Positions 29,355 through 40,104 of a stretch of 64,000 nucleotides of DNA are shown here, one piece after another. The position numbers and the translations under genes are program-made. Position 1 is the stretch's first letter, and every line of letters starts with the position of its first letter. The notes under the pieces were generated by a model, which saw only the letters and a program-made list of their open reading frames with translations, did not search any database and had not been told where the DNA came from. The stretch is taken from positions 62,001 through 126,000 of the forward strand of contig NZ_PVTO01000002.1 in the NCBI RefSeq assembly GCF_003003275.1. Reading direction: 5' to 3'. Origin of the DNA: Alkalibacterium olivapovliticus (GTDB taxonomy: Bacteria > Bacillota > Bacilli > Lactobacillales > Carnobacteriaceae_A).

Positions 29355-30248
29355 CTATTCTTCTTCAGTCCAGTCCGTTTCGTGTGTTGGAAAATATTTT
29401 TCCAGCGAGAACCCTCTTCCGAGCACTTCACTAGCAGGCATTGCCACTACGAAGGCATCTGAATCGGCTTTTAAAACGACCTCTTTTAAGAGGGTAAACT
29501 CTCTCTCTTGTATGACGACCATCAGCATATCTTTATCAGTATTGCCGTAGCCACCTCGAATACCTAAATTGGTCACTCCTCTTTGCATAGTGTGAAGGAT
29601 CTCGGTGCGAATATCTTGTGGGCTGTCTGAAATAATAAAGACATTTTTATTTCGATGGAAGCCTAACTGAACCAGGTCGATCGTTCGCGAGACGATGAAG
29701 AGTGCAATGAGTGAATACATGACTGTTTCAACATCGAAGACCAGTAAGGCAATCATAATGACGACTCCATCAACCATTATCGTACTAAGACCGAATTGAA
29801 GGTGTAAAAACTGGTATAAGATTTGTACAATGATGCTGGTTCCACCTGTAGATGCTTTTGCCCTGAACACGATTCCGATACCAAGTCCTGTTATTCCACC
29901 ACCAAACAAGGCAGCAAGTAACGGGTCACTCGTTAAAGCAGGAAAATGGCCAATAAAAATCAAGAAAAAGGGTAAGAGTATGCTTCCCAGTATTGTTTTA
30001 TATCCAGCTGCTTTTCCTAAAAGGATAAAACAGAGAATCAGCAGTGGTATATTTACAGCATATTGAAACAAGGCTGGACTCCAACCGAACATGGCGTTAG
30101 CGGCAATAGATAGTCCAGAAACCCCACCCGACACGATATTGTTGGGTAATAGAAACACCTGGAATGCTATAGCTGTAAGGAATGAACCAAAAATGATATA
30201 GACGTAGTCCACCGCATTTAATGTATAGCGTTTTGCAATTCTTAACAT
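29355..30248 (-). CDS. YitT family membrane protein
   Basis: This 297-residue protein has five or six membrane segments in the first 200 residues, with glycine-rich GGVSGLSIAANAMFG and GGGITGLGIGIVFRAKASTGG typical of YitT. A soluble C-terminal DUF2179 domain (about 215-285) includes RGVTNLGIRGGYGNTDKDMLM. The family is widespread in Firmicutes; its transport substrate is not established. It has no evident operon partner. Confidence 0.88.
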   Translation of the reverse strand: MLRIAKRYTLNAVDYVYIIFGSFLTAIAFQVFLLPNNIVSGGVSGLSIAANAMFGWSPALFQYAVNIPLLILCFILLGKAAGYKTILGSILLPFFLIFIGHFPALTSDPLLAALFGGGITGLGIGIVFRAKASTGGTSIIVQILYQFLHLQFGLSTIMVDGVVIMIALLVFDVETVMYSLIALFIVSRTIDLVQLGFHRNKNVFIISDSPQDIRTEILHTMQRGVTNLGIRGGYGNTDKDMLMVVIQEREFTLLKEVVLKADSDAFVVAMPASEVLGRGFSLEKYFPTHETDWTEEE

Positions 30249-30453
30249 TTTATTCCTCCTTCGACTTATTTATTATTCATTATTTAATTTATTTCTTTTA
30301 ATTAAGCAACTGAGCTATTCTAACACCCAGCATAACAACAATACAACCCTTTAACAGATTATTTTTTTTTAATTTGCTAAATTTAATCTTCGGACTATTA
30401 TTTCTTTGTTTTTCACGTATACTATAGCTATTAAAAGAGAATTGGTGATTAAT

Positions 30454-31368
30454 ATGTCAACTAACTATACCCACCTGATATTTATAATAAATGAACACTC
30501 GCGTAAAGGAAAACACACAAGAAAGTTATTGACTAGACACATGAAAGAACACGCTATGAGCTTTGAATTACATACGACAGAATACAAACGACATGCAGTT
30601 GAATTAGCCTGCGAACTAGCTCAGAGTGAACCTCAGGAATCTCTAATCATTGCCGTCGGAGGTGATGGCACGCTGAATGAAGTCGTAAGTGGCCTGTATC
30701 TTTCCAAAATAGACAGACCTGTTTCTTACATCCCTACAGGGTCCGGTAATGATTTTGCGCGTTCGCATGATTTATCTAAGTCTATCCAGATGTCTCTGGA
30801 GCGGATCATAAATAAGAACAGTCCGGTTGAACTTGATATATTGGACTGTCATACTGACGAAGAGAATCTCGTTGCTGTTAACAGCATAGGCTTTGGAATA
30901 GACGGGATGGTTATTTCGAAACTGGATCAGACCTCAAGTAAAAAGACAATCGGAAAATCGTCTTATCTGCTTTCCGTTTTATCTGCTTTTTTTTCGCAGA
31001 AATCATTTTCTCTATCTCTTGACAGTAAGGATCTTACAATCAGTCATCCTAGTGTGCTCTTAGTTGTCTGTGCAAATCATAAGTTTTTCGGCGGTGGAAT
31101 CCCTATTCATCCTCTGGCCGATGCGACTGACTCCTACATAGATGTTGTCGTAGCTGAAAAAGTCAATTTTTTAGAGCTGCTTCAGATACTCTATATGCTC
31201 ATCACAAAAGAGTCACACCTCAGTCATAAAAAAATGCATTCGTACCGTGTCTCTTCCTGTAAATTGACCCTGGATTCCCAACAGTACGGTCAAAGAGATG
31301 GGGAACTGATTGATAGAAATACGCACACTCTTTCCATATCTACTGTCAAGCAATTATTCTGGTTATGA
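30454..31368 (+). CDS. Diacylglycerol kinase-like lipid kinase
   Basis: This 304-residue kinase is of the DagK/YegS/BmrU family. The nucleotide-binding motif is AVGGDGTLNEVVSGLY (about residues 69-84) and PTGSGNDFAR follows at about 97. A C-terminal FFGGGIPIHPLADATDS stretch is also typical. Members phosphorylate diacylglycerol or related lipids. I start at MSTNYTHLIF, after a GGTGAT-type site; the longer frame adds 16 unsupported residues. Whether it acts on diacylglycerol or another lipid is unknown. Confidence 0.88.
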   Translation: MSTNYTHLIFIINEHSRKGKHTRKLLTRHMKEHAMSFELHTTEYKRHAVELACELAQSEPQESLIIAVGGDGTLNEVVSGLYLSKIDRPVSYIPTGSGNDFARSHDLSKSIQMSLERIINKNSPVELDILDCHTDEENLVAVNSIGFGIDGMVISKLDQTSSKKTIGKSSYLLSVLSAFFSQKSFSLSLDSKDLTISHPSVLLVVCANHKFFGGGIPIHPLADATDSYIDVVVAEKVNFLELLQILYMLITKESHLSHKKMHSYRVSSCKLTLDSQQYGQRDGELIDRNTHTLSISTVKQLFWL

Positions 31369-31415
31369 AAAAAAGCATTAAAACTGACCTTGTGTCGAGT
31401 TTTAATGCTTTTTTT
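31368..31415. terminator. Bidirectional terminator between the lipid kinase gene and recD2
   Basis: AAAAAGCATTAAAACT pairs perfectly with AGTTTTAATGCTTTTT around a 12-base loop. It lies between convergent genes and overlaps both stop regions. Confidence 0.9.
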
Positions 31416-33852
31416 AAGGGGTAATTGTGTCCATCCCGATCATCGGATCGATTCTGGTCAATTCGACATCATCAGGTGTCAGGACATAACCTTCGCTCAG
31501 TTCACTGCTGCCAGCCTTTTCGATACCAGCTGCGTGCTTAGCGGTATCTGAATCTGATGATTCTATAGAGTCGTCAGTTTCTTCAGACAGACTTTTTAGC
31601 CTGAGTGTCAGAGACGTTTCCCGAGCGGTTGTATTCTCAGTAATACTTTTTTGAAAAGCATTTATCTCACCACATAAAAGTAACGTTTTGCTGGCTCTGG
31701 TAATGGCCGTATAAACAATATCTTTTTTCAGCATCCTGCCGTATCCAAATACAAGAGGCAAAATAACCATATCATATTCAGATCCTTGTGACTTATGCAC
31801 AGAACAGCAATACGATAACGTGATTTTTTTCCATTCGTTTCTGGGGTAGGATACTTCTGTGCCATCAAAATCGATCACTAATTCTTCCGCATTCAATTCT
31901 GATTCTTTGGCAGATATTATACCCACAATAAACCCCATATCTCCGTTAAATACATTTCGCTCCGGGTCATTTACAAGCTGGAGAACTTTATCTCCTATTC
32001 TGTAAACCCCTTCCTGCTGCTGAACTTCTTTTTTATTTTTAGTCTTTGGGTTAAAAAGGTTCTGCAGCAGTTTGTTCAACTCGTTAATGCCAGCAGTTCC
32101 TTTGTAGATTGGCGCGAGCACTTGAATATCTTTAGATGTATAGCCTTTTTCTATTGCTTTAGAGACCAATAAAGTCAGGACCTCCTGAACTTTTCCTGTG
32201 CTGCAGGGAAAGAAATTACGATCCTGCTTCTTCTCAGTGAAATCTGCCGGCAATCCTCCCATTTTGATTTCATGAGCTAGCGTTATGATTGAAGACCCAT
32301 CTCCCTGCCTGTAAATTTCAGTCAGCTCCTGATAAGGAATAGCCTTACTCAGAAGGATGTCTCTCAATACCTGGCCGGGTCCAACAGAAGGAAGCTGATC
32401 CTTATCTCCTACCAAAATAACTTTCATATCATCCGGCACTGCTTTTAAAAGTTGATACCCCAGCCACGTGTCCACCATTGACATCTCATCAACTATCAGC
32501 ATCGAGCCCTTCAGAATTTTATCAGATTCCTGCAGCTCTTCCTCATCATCGGACCCTGTTAATCCAAGGAGACGATGGATCGTGGAGGCAGGAAGTCCCG
32601 TTGTTTCTTTCATCCGCTTAGCTGCTCTCCCAGTTGGCGCTGCCAATAAGATGGGAAACGGTTTATTGCTGTAATCTGCAGGGTCCAGACTAAAATCATT
32701 CAGTTCAGCATAAACTGAGACGATTACTTCCAGTACAGTTGTTTTTCCAGTACCCGGACCCCCAGTCAGTACAAACACTTCAGATTGAATAGCGTTTCTG
32801 ACGGCTTCTTTTTGTGACTTTCCTAAATTTATGCCTCTTCGCTTCTCGAAGTCCTTTATTTTCTTACTGATTTCTTTTTCACTGAAATCAGGCTGATCTG
32901 ACTCATTAACTAACCGGTCAAAGGCGTTGGCTATACCCCACTCCGACACATATAAAGAAGGCAGGTAAAAACGGGCATCATCCTTGATGATAGCCTGTTC
33001 TCTGCTTAATGTGATAATGCTCTCAGCAACGAGATCTGGATCGATCAGAAATGCCCTGCTTTTCTCCAGAACGGCTATGCTATTATTTAATAAATAATCG
33101 GCCGCCACAAACGTATCTCCACTTTTCATCGTCTTCTCTTCAAGCGTATAAAGAATACCGGCTTTGATGCGTTCAGGAGAATCTCCTTCTATCCCCATCT
33201 CTTCCGCTATTGCATCAGCTCTATTGAACCCGATCCCATCGATTTCTTCTATTAATATATAGGGATTATTTTGAATCGTGGTCAGCGTCTGGCCTTCAAA
33301 GCGCTGATATACTTTATAAGCTAACTGGTTGGATAATCCCATGTCATTAAGAGCAATAATGATTTTTTGCATGCCTTGCTCTTTTTCCAATACAGTCATC
33401 AGCTGCTGCCTTTTTTTACTGTTTAGTCCTGGTACTTTGTCCAGTTCAGTCTCATCATTTAAAATTTTATCGATACAATCGATTCCTAAAGTGTCCACAA
33501 CAGCCTTCGCACTCTTTTTACCTATGCCTTTAAAACGCGGACTTGATAAATAGTTTATAATGGCTTCTTCACTCGATGGTTTTTCTTTCAGATATTTTGT
33601 CGACTGAAACTGTACACCGTACTTCGGGTGGTCTGTCCACTTGCCGTTAAAGCGATACTTATCGCCTTCTTGAATCTGACCAAAATTTCCAGTGATAACG
33701 ACTTGCTTTTCCTTTACCTCTTCATCCGACTCTTCTATCTTAACTAAAAGAACTTTGTAAAAGTTTGAGGGATTGGAATAATAAATAGTCAGAACTTCTC
33801 CGACTATATAATTTTCTGTTTCATTTTTAAATAAGTTTTCCTGCAAGACCAT
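31414..33852 (-). CDS. recD2: ATP-dependent 5'-3' DNA helicase RecD2
   Basis: This 812-residue superfamily 1 helicase is found in bacteria that lack RecBC. The N-terminal region has an OB-like part and helix-hairpin-helix segments (FKGIGKKSAKAVV, VPGLNSKKRQQL). The helicase core has Walker A LTGGPGTGKTT (about residue 360), DEMSMVDTW, the motif III-like VGDKDQLPSVGPG and the C-terminal HKSQGSEYDMVILPL. It acts in replication-associated repair. A Ser/Asp/Glu-rich tail follows. Confidence 0.95.
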   Translation of the reverse strand: MVLQENLFKNETENYIVGEVLTIYYSNPSNFYKVLLVKIEESDEEVKEKQVVITGNFGQIQEGDKYRFNGKWTDHPKYGVQFQSTKYLKEKPSSEEAIINYLSSPRFKGIGKKSAKAVVDTLGIDCIDKILNDETELDKVPGLNSKKRQQLMTVLEKEQGMQKIIIALNDMGLSNQLAYKVYQRFEGQTLTTIQNNPYILIEEIDGIGFNRADAIAEEMGIEGDSPERIKAGILYTLEEKTMKSGDTFVAADYLLNNSIAVLEKSRAFLIDPDLVAESIITLSREQAIIKDDARFYLPSLYVSEWGIANAFDRLVNESDQPDFSEKEISKKIKDFEKRRGINLGKSQKEAVRNAIQSEVFVLTGGPGTGKTTVLEVIVSVYAELNDFSLDPADYSNKPFPILLAAPTGRAAKRMKETTGLPASTIHRLLGLTGSDDEEELQESDKILKGSMLIVDEMSMVDTWLGYQLLKAVPDDMKVILVGDKDQLPSVGPGQVLRDILLSKAIPYQELTEIYRQGDGSSIITLAHEIKMGGLPADFTEKKQDRNFFPCSTGKVQEVLTLLVSKAIEKGYTSKDIQVLAPIYKGTAGINELNKLLQNLFNPKTKNKKEVQQQEGVYRIGDKVLQLVNDPERNVFNGDMGFIVGIISAKESELNAEELVIDFDGTEVSYPRNEWKKITLSYCCSVHKSQGSEYDMVILPLVFGYGRMLKKDIVYTAITRASKTLLLCGEINAFQKSITENTTARETSLTLRLKSLSEETDDSIESSDSDTAKHAAGIEKAGSSELSEGYVLTPDDVELTRIDPMIGMDTITP

Positions 33853-33903
33853 CCCTCCTCTCTTATCAGTTTATCTGACTCCTGTGCTTTAGGCTAGTAA
33901 TAA

Positions 33904-34659
33904 TTATAAGTTTTTTCGATAATGAGAAGGTGAACTGGCTTTGTACTGTCTAAAATTCCGATTGAATGTTCTCAAATTATTGTAGCCACAGGAATGAGCG
34001 ATTTCTTTAATGGTCAATTCGGTGTTCTCCAGATAGTAAGTCGCCTGGGTGATGCGGTAACGGTTCAGGTAATCAGTAAAGGTCAGTTGTGTATACTGAT
34101 AAAATAATTTAGACAGATAAGCGTAATCATACTGCAATGTCTGTGCAGCTGTCTTTAGAGTGCATTCGTTAGCATAATGAGTATCGACATACAGTAAAAT
34201 ATTTTGAATAATCTTTCGCTGGGGTGATAATGTTATGCCTTCAAAACTAGTCTGCTTTATCAGAGCGTCACAACAGTTGTAGAGCAGACTTTTCTGAGCA
34301 AAAACTGTGTCCAAATGAGTCTCATTTACGTCAAACAGTATGGTGAATTGATTATTTATGGGTATCGATCGTTTATAGGAAGAATAAAATTGTCCAACCA
34401 TTTCAGGTGAGAAGATCAGTAGTTTACAAACTGAATGGGTCACAGTGACCAGCTCATGAAGCTGATTTGGAAATATGAAAACTGCTTCATGAGCCCTTAG
34501 TGTATACTGCATCTCTTCTATTTTGATTGACATTTCACCGCTTTCGACCAGAATTATTTCATATGCTCGATGAAAATGAAGAGGGAAAGAGATGTTTTCC
34601 AAAACAGAGTAATTAAATGTCTGTTTTTCGTCCAGCCCGTGTTTCTCAAAAAAATACAT
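33904..34659 (-). CDS. AraC family transcriptional regulator with cupin domain
   Basis: This 251-residue regulator has an N-terminal cupin-like sensing domain (about residues 20-90, with PLHFHRAYEIILVESG). A C-terminal pair of helix-turn-helix motifs (about 155-250) includes LKTAAQTLQYDYAYLSKLF and IKEIAHSCGYNNLRTFNRNF. Such proteins usually sense a sugar or other small molecule and control a neighbouring gene. The neighbours here (recD2, mnmA) are housekeeping genes, so the target is probably elsewhere or itself. Confidence 0.88.
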   Translation of the reverse strand: MYFFEKHGLDEKQTFNYSVLENISFPLHFHRAYEIILVESGEMSIKIEEMQYTLRAHEAVFIFPNQLHELVTVTHSVCKLLIFSPEMVGQFYSSYKRSIPINNQFTILFDVNETHLDTVFAQKSLLYNCCDALIKQTSFEGITLSPQRKIIQNILLYVDTHYANECTLKTAAQTLQYDYAYLSKLFYQYTQLTFTDYLNRYRITQATYYLENTELTIKEIAHSCGYNNLRTFNRNFRQYKASSPSHYRKNL

Positions 34660-34748
34660 GCGTCTTCTCCTTCTCTGAGACTAATTTTGTCTATAAGTAT
34701 ACTATAATCCTGCCAGCTTAATCAATCAGTCCTATTAGTCTTAGCATC

Positions 34749-34790
34749 AAAAAAAGAGCCACTTTAGACTAAGCTCTAGAGTGACTCTTT
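34749..34790 (-). terminator. Terminator after mnmA
   Basis: AAAGAGTCACT pairs with AGTGGCTCTTT, followed by a T-run on the minus strand, just past the mnmA stop. Confidence 0.8.
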
Positions 34791-34798
34791 CTGATAAA

Positions 34799-36023
<1,225 letters not shown>

Positions 36024-36052
36024 GACCTGGCTGCCTATTTTAATCATTCCTT

Positions 36053-36083
36053 AAAAAAGACTCTCTTAATTAAGAGAGTCTTT
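36053..36083 (-). terminator. Terminator after the DUF1831 gene
   Basis: A perfect palindrome AAAGACTCTCTTAA/TTAAGAGAGTCTTT is followed by T on the minus strand. It ends the gshF-desulfurase-DUF1831 unit. Confidence 0.9.
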
Positions 36084-36087
36084 CATC

Positions 36088-36432
36088 TTATTTTACTATT
36101 TTAAGCACATGTCCTTCAACTAGCGTTAATAGAACATTCTCAGCAAATGCTCTCTCTTTTTCTAACTGATCCGACTTGTACAGATCGATTTTCTTAAGCC
36201 CGTTGGACGTGACGGCTGACACCTTAAGTTCATCGATTTCTTTAGAGATGACAATCTTCAACTTTGGTGCTTTTTTATCCACAGCATGAATACTTAATGT
36301 TCTTTCATACTGGAAAGCCCCGTTCTTCGTTTCTAAAAATCCATTGTCTCTTAGTGTATAGCGCTTAGCTTCATCACTTACTGCATACCTTGTTTCACTA
36401 CCCAGTAAACTATCTGTCTTGAATGTGGCCAT
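36088..36432 (-). CDS. DUF1831 family protein
   Basis: This 114-residue protein of unknown function belongs to a family largely confined to lactic acid bacteria. There it is usually found beside a cysteine desulfurase and mnmA, as here. It has no membrane segment and no catalytic motif I can name, and it lacks cysteine, so it is unlikely to carry sulfur itself. I start at MATFKTDSLLG, nine bases after GAGAGG; the upstream ATG touches that site. A helper role in tRNA thiolation is inference from context. Confidence 0.8.
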   Translation of the reverse strand: MATFKTDSLLGSETRYAVSDEAKRYTLRDNGFLETKNGAFQYERTLSIHAVDKKAPKLKIVISKEIDELKVSAVTSNGLKKIDLYKSDQLEKERAFAENVLLTLVEGHVLKIVK

Positions 36433-36477
36433 GCTTTTCATCCTCTCTAACTAACTGATATCTTCTGTAGAAAGTGG

Positions 36478-37626
36478 TCAGGCTAAAAATTTGACTGCTT
36501 TTGCCAGTTTTTGGACTGCAGCTTCTATATCGGCTTCTGTTACGCCGTAGCCAAAACTGAACCTGATCGTTTCTTCTATCGCTGGATGTGCTTTCGAGTG
36601 AATAGCCTGCAGCACATGACTCGGCTCTACATTTCCAGCAGAGCAGGCAGACCCGATTGAAACCGCAACACCGGCCAGGTCCAGATGAATCAGGAGTTTA
36701 TCGGCCTCTACACCTTTAATGTGCACGCTCAAGATGTGCGGCAAACTGTTCTCAACTGATCCATTTACTTCAAATTTTAAATCTGACTCTTCTAATAATA
36801 CTATACATCGATTTTTCAGTTTCTGATAGTCTTTTTTTAATTGCGGTTTATTAGCCTGTCTGATTTCCACGGCCCTCTTGAATCCTGCAATGCCGGGTAT
36901 GTTTTCAGTTCCCGCTCTTCGCTTATTTTCCTGTTGTCCTCCCAGAATCAAACCTGGAATGGATAGTTCATCGGACACATATAAAAAACCAAGGCCTTTG
37001 GGTCCGTTTATTTTATGAGAAGAAACAGATAGCATGTCGATATGCTGATCTTTGACATGGATATCTTCCGTCCCGTAAGCTTGAACTGCATCGGTATGAA
37101 AGACCACTTTATGATCCAGTGTGAGCAGGTATTCTCCGATTTCCGTAATGGGCATGAGTGTCCCGATTTCGTTATTCCCATAAATAACAGTAACCAGTAT
37201 AGTGTCTTCTCTAATCGCCTCTTTTACCTGCTGAATGGTAATTGATCCCTCTTTGTTAACAGGTAATACGGTCACTTCAAACCCATTGCGTTCCAATTGT
37301 TTTAAGGGCTCTTTCACAGCGGCGTGTTCAACATTAGTCGTAATGATATGTTTTCCAACCGAGCTGTACTTTACTGCTGTATTAATAATCGCCATATTAT
37401 CGCTTTCGGTTCCCCCGCTGGTCATCACTATTTCGTTTGAGGCAGCGTTAATACTAGCAGCTAATACTGCTCTAGCCTCTTCAAGTATGCCTTTACTCAC
37501 TCTACCGATGCGGTGCGTACTTGATGCATTTCCATAACTACTTGTCATCGCTTCCGTCATCACATCAATTACTTCAGGATGCATCGGAGTGGTCGCGGCA
37601 TGGTCTAGATAAATATAATTTTCCAT
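36478..37626 (-). CDS. Cysteine desulfurase, YrvO-like
   Basis: This 382-residue PLP enzyme takes sulfur from cysteine as a persulfide for transfer. Motifs include YLDHAATTPMHPEV at the start, TSGGTESDNMAI, and SSHKINGPKGLGFLY with the PLP lysine near residue 205. The catalytic cysteine is in GSACSAGNVEPSHVL near residue 330. It lies 20 bases after gshF and 36 before the DUF1831 gene. Proximity to mnmA suggests it feeds 2-thiouridine synthesis; a role in iron-sulfur clusters cannot be excluded. Confidence 0.93.
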   Translation of the reverse strand: MENYIYLDHAATTPMHPEVIDVMTEAMTSSYGNASSTHRIGRVSKGILEEARAVLAASINAASNEIVMTSGGTESDNMAIINTAVKYSSVGKHIITTNVEHAAVKEPLKQLERNGFEVTVLPVNKEGSITIQQVKEAIREDTILVTVIYGNNEIGTLMPITEIGEYLLTLDHKVVFHTDAVQAYGTEDIHVKDQHIDMLSVSSHKINGPKGLGFLYVSDELSIPGLILGGQQENKRRAGTENIPGIAGFKRAVEIRQANKPQLKKDYQKLKNRCIVLLEESDLKFEVNGSVENSLPHILSVHIKGVEADKLLIHLDLAGVAVSIGSACSAGNVEPSHVLQAIHSKAHPAIEETIRFSFGYGVTEADIEAAVQKLAKAVKFLA

Positions 37627-37645
37627 GTTACTTCCTTTCTAACGT

Positions 37646-39916
37646 TCAGGATAGTTCAATAGACGGATACAGCATGTTGATTACTTTCTCCGAAAGATTA
37701 CGTCCCTTGCCCTTTTGAACAAATGCATGCATGTGCATAGCCGGATTGAAATTTGCTTCAATCACGACATACCCAGGTTCATTATCTGTACTGGGAATTT
37801 TGATATCAGGAACAATCAGATCCAGCCCTGTCACATTAACTTCAAGTGCCTTAGCCATAGCTACAGCGACTTGCTTGTACGATTCATGCATCTCATCTGT
37901 CATGTCTATCGAATCTCCGCCAGTAGATATATTCGAGTTTTCTCTTAAAAATACCTGTTTTCCTTTTTCCAATACACTGTCGAAAGAGTATCCTTGTTCT
38001 TTTAACATCAGTTGTTCTATCTCGCCCATTTTTATTTTTTCAAGAGGCGCCCTATGTTTTACGCCTCTATACGGGTGCTGGTTCTTTTCAGAGATCAGCT
38101 TTTTGATCGTATCCTGTCCGTTCCCGATTACATTAGCAGGTTGTCTGAGTAGAACGGCTTCGACTTTTCCATTGATCACAAAGAACCGGTATTCAGTCCC
38201 TTCTATATAGTCTTCGACCAAGATCTGCTCATCTTCTTGGAATGCGAGACGGACAGCTTCGGAGTATCCTTCAAAAGAAGCCGGTTTTTTGAATATCGAG
38301 ATCCCAATACCATAATTTGTACTTTTAGGTTTAATGACGATGGCTTTTTCTTTAAACTGCCCGTAACTGTCGATAGCTTTATCAGCAGAAGTAAATTCTT
38401 CTCCACCCGGCACTTTAAATCCAGATCGTTTCAGCAGTTTTTTAGTCACTGTCTTATTTGCCATGATCCAGTGAGAAATATAAGTATCCTTGGACGTCAT
38501 ATTCCCATTTCTGACATATTCGATAATGTTATTATATTTAAACTCAAGAAACTGATCATTAAAATCAATGACAGACGTCTCAACACCCAGTTTCAGGGCA
38601 TCAAATAGAAGGAGCTGTGTACTCATTTCCATTTGATTAAAGCCGTCTAGCAAAAACGGTTTTTCGAATGATTTTTCCTTGTATTTTCTGCCTAATTCGA
38701 TACCCAGTTCAACATGGGATTTCCCTTTTTCAAGTTCGCTGACAATTCTTGCTGCCAGTGTTTCTTCAGGATTGTTCAGCAAGCGCTCTGCTTCTTTAAT
38801 GACTTCATGGTATATCTCATCCATTTCAAGTTCCGAAGCTACTGCAGACATTTGACTTAAAAGAGAAAGGCCTTCTTCTTTATATTGTGAGGGGCTAAAC
38901 GGATTTTCCATAGATGTTTCTTTGTTCATTACTGCTCCCCATTTTATATCTTCCTCAGAATGCTCTGTTTCCATCCAGATCATCGTCAATAGGAATAGAT
39001 GGGTGAAAACTGATTGCTGATAAGAGAACCCCATACTGTCAAATGGATTCAAGTCAAACGAACGGAATTCCACATAACGAGTCCCTTTACTGATCAGATT
39101 ACGTACAGCTTTTCCTTTCCCTCTTAATCGGGCAGCACCATAATATTCACGTTCTTCAATAAGCGTTCTATCTGCTACAAGCGATTCAATATCCTCTACG
39201 TACTGTTCGACAGTCTGATAAGAGACCTTGTTACTGAACGTATTATGATACCCTAACGGACTGTTTCTAATACTTCTATAATAACGTCCAGCAATGTCGC
39301 TGTCATACGTTTCATCATTAACTGGAGAGGCTCCAAATAGATAGGTCAGCAGCCACTGGTACCTTAAATAATGACGCGACATCGTAAGATACAGGCCGTT
39401 ACAGAAATCAGTCACTTCCTCAGGGCTCATCATCCTATCTGCTTTAAGTGCCTCGACAAATTCTTCTGATAATGAAAAGTTGAAATGCACCCCACTAATC
39501 ATCTGTTTTTTCTTGCCATATTTGAATGCCAGCTGTTCTCTGTACTCGATCTCACTCTGATCAGATACGTTTATGATCGGAATATCTTTTTCATCGGGCA
39601 GACGATTAGGCATACTGAATGGCCATATGAATTCATCCTCATCAATCGTCCGGTTCACAACATCGTGTAAGGCCCTCAACCATTGATACTGTTCTTCAAT
39701 AGATTCCCTGGGAGGTGTCACTAATTCCAGTTGAGACTCACTGAAGTCAGTTTGTATATAAGGGTGATGATTTCGGCTACCAAATCCCTCAGGATGTAGA
39801 CTTAAAGCCAGTTGCCCATTCATTTCGGTTCTCAACCCTTCTTTTTCGATTCCAAAAGAAGCTTTTTTTAATAAGTGCTGCAGGTTATTTTGTTTGATTG
39901 TATTTTTTATAGTCAT
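37646..39916 (-). CDS. gshF: Bifunctional glutathione synthase (GshAB fusion)
   Basis: This 756-residue fusion makes glutathione in one polypeptide. The N-terminal half (about residues 1-480) is a glutamate-cysteine ligase of the GshA type, with EKEGLRT near residue 22, SGVHFNFSLSEEF and YVEFRSFDLNPF. The C-terminal half (about 490-750) is an ATP-grasp domain with KPKSTNYGIGISIF and VEDYIEGTEYRFFVINGK. Such fusions occur in streptococci, enterococci, Listeria and Pasteurellaceae. It is probably co-transcribed with the desulfurase 20 bases downstream. Confidence 0.95.
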   Translation of the reverse strand: MTIKNTIKQNNLQHLLKKASFGIEKEGLRTEMNGQLALSLHPEGFGSRNHHPYIQTDFSESQLELVTPPRESIEEQYQWLRALHDVVNRTIDEDEFIWPFSMPNRLPDEKDIPIINVSDQSEIEYREQLAFKYGKKKQMISGVHFNFSLSEEFVEALKADRMMSPEEVTDFCNGLYLTMSRHYLRYQWLLTYLFGASPVNDETYDSDIAGRYYRSIRNSPLGYHNTFSNKVSYQTVEQYVEDIESLVADRTLIEEREYYGAARLRGKGKAVRNLISKGTRYVEFRSFDLNPFDSMGFSYQQSVFTHLFLLTMIWMETEHSEEDIKWGAVMNKETSMENPFSPSQYKEEGLSLLSQMSAVASELEMDEIYHEVIKEAERLLNNPEETLAARIVSELEKGKSHVELGIELGRKYKEKSFEKPFLLDGFNQMEMSTQLLLFDALKLGVETSVIDFNDQFLEFKYNNIIEYVRNGNMTSKDTYISHWIMANKTVTKKLLKRSGFKVPGGEEFTSADKAIDSYGQFKEKAIVIKPKSTNYGIGISIFKKPASFEGYSEAVRLAFQEDEQILVEDYIEGTEYRFFVINGKVEAVLLRQPANVIGNGQDTIKKLISEKNQHPYRGVKHRAPLEKIKMGEIEQLMLKEQGYSFDSVLEKGKQVFLRENSNISTGGDSIDMTDEMHESYKQVAVAMAKALEVNVTGLDLIVPDIKIPSTDNEPGYVVIEANFNPAMHMHAFVQKGKGRNLSEKVINMLYPSIELS

Positions 39917-40104
39917 TCTTATCTTTCCTTATATGTGTGATTTTACTTACTAATATCAAGTACTATCTTATCATAAAGGTTTCAATCAACCTAGAAGAAA
40001 AGTCGGCAACTTAAAGCAAACAATCGTTCGAATCAGTTTTAAACTCTTTCTATAAATGCTATACTTTAGTTAGTTCACTCAGTTCTATTATAAAGGAGTC
40101 AGAC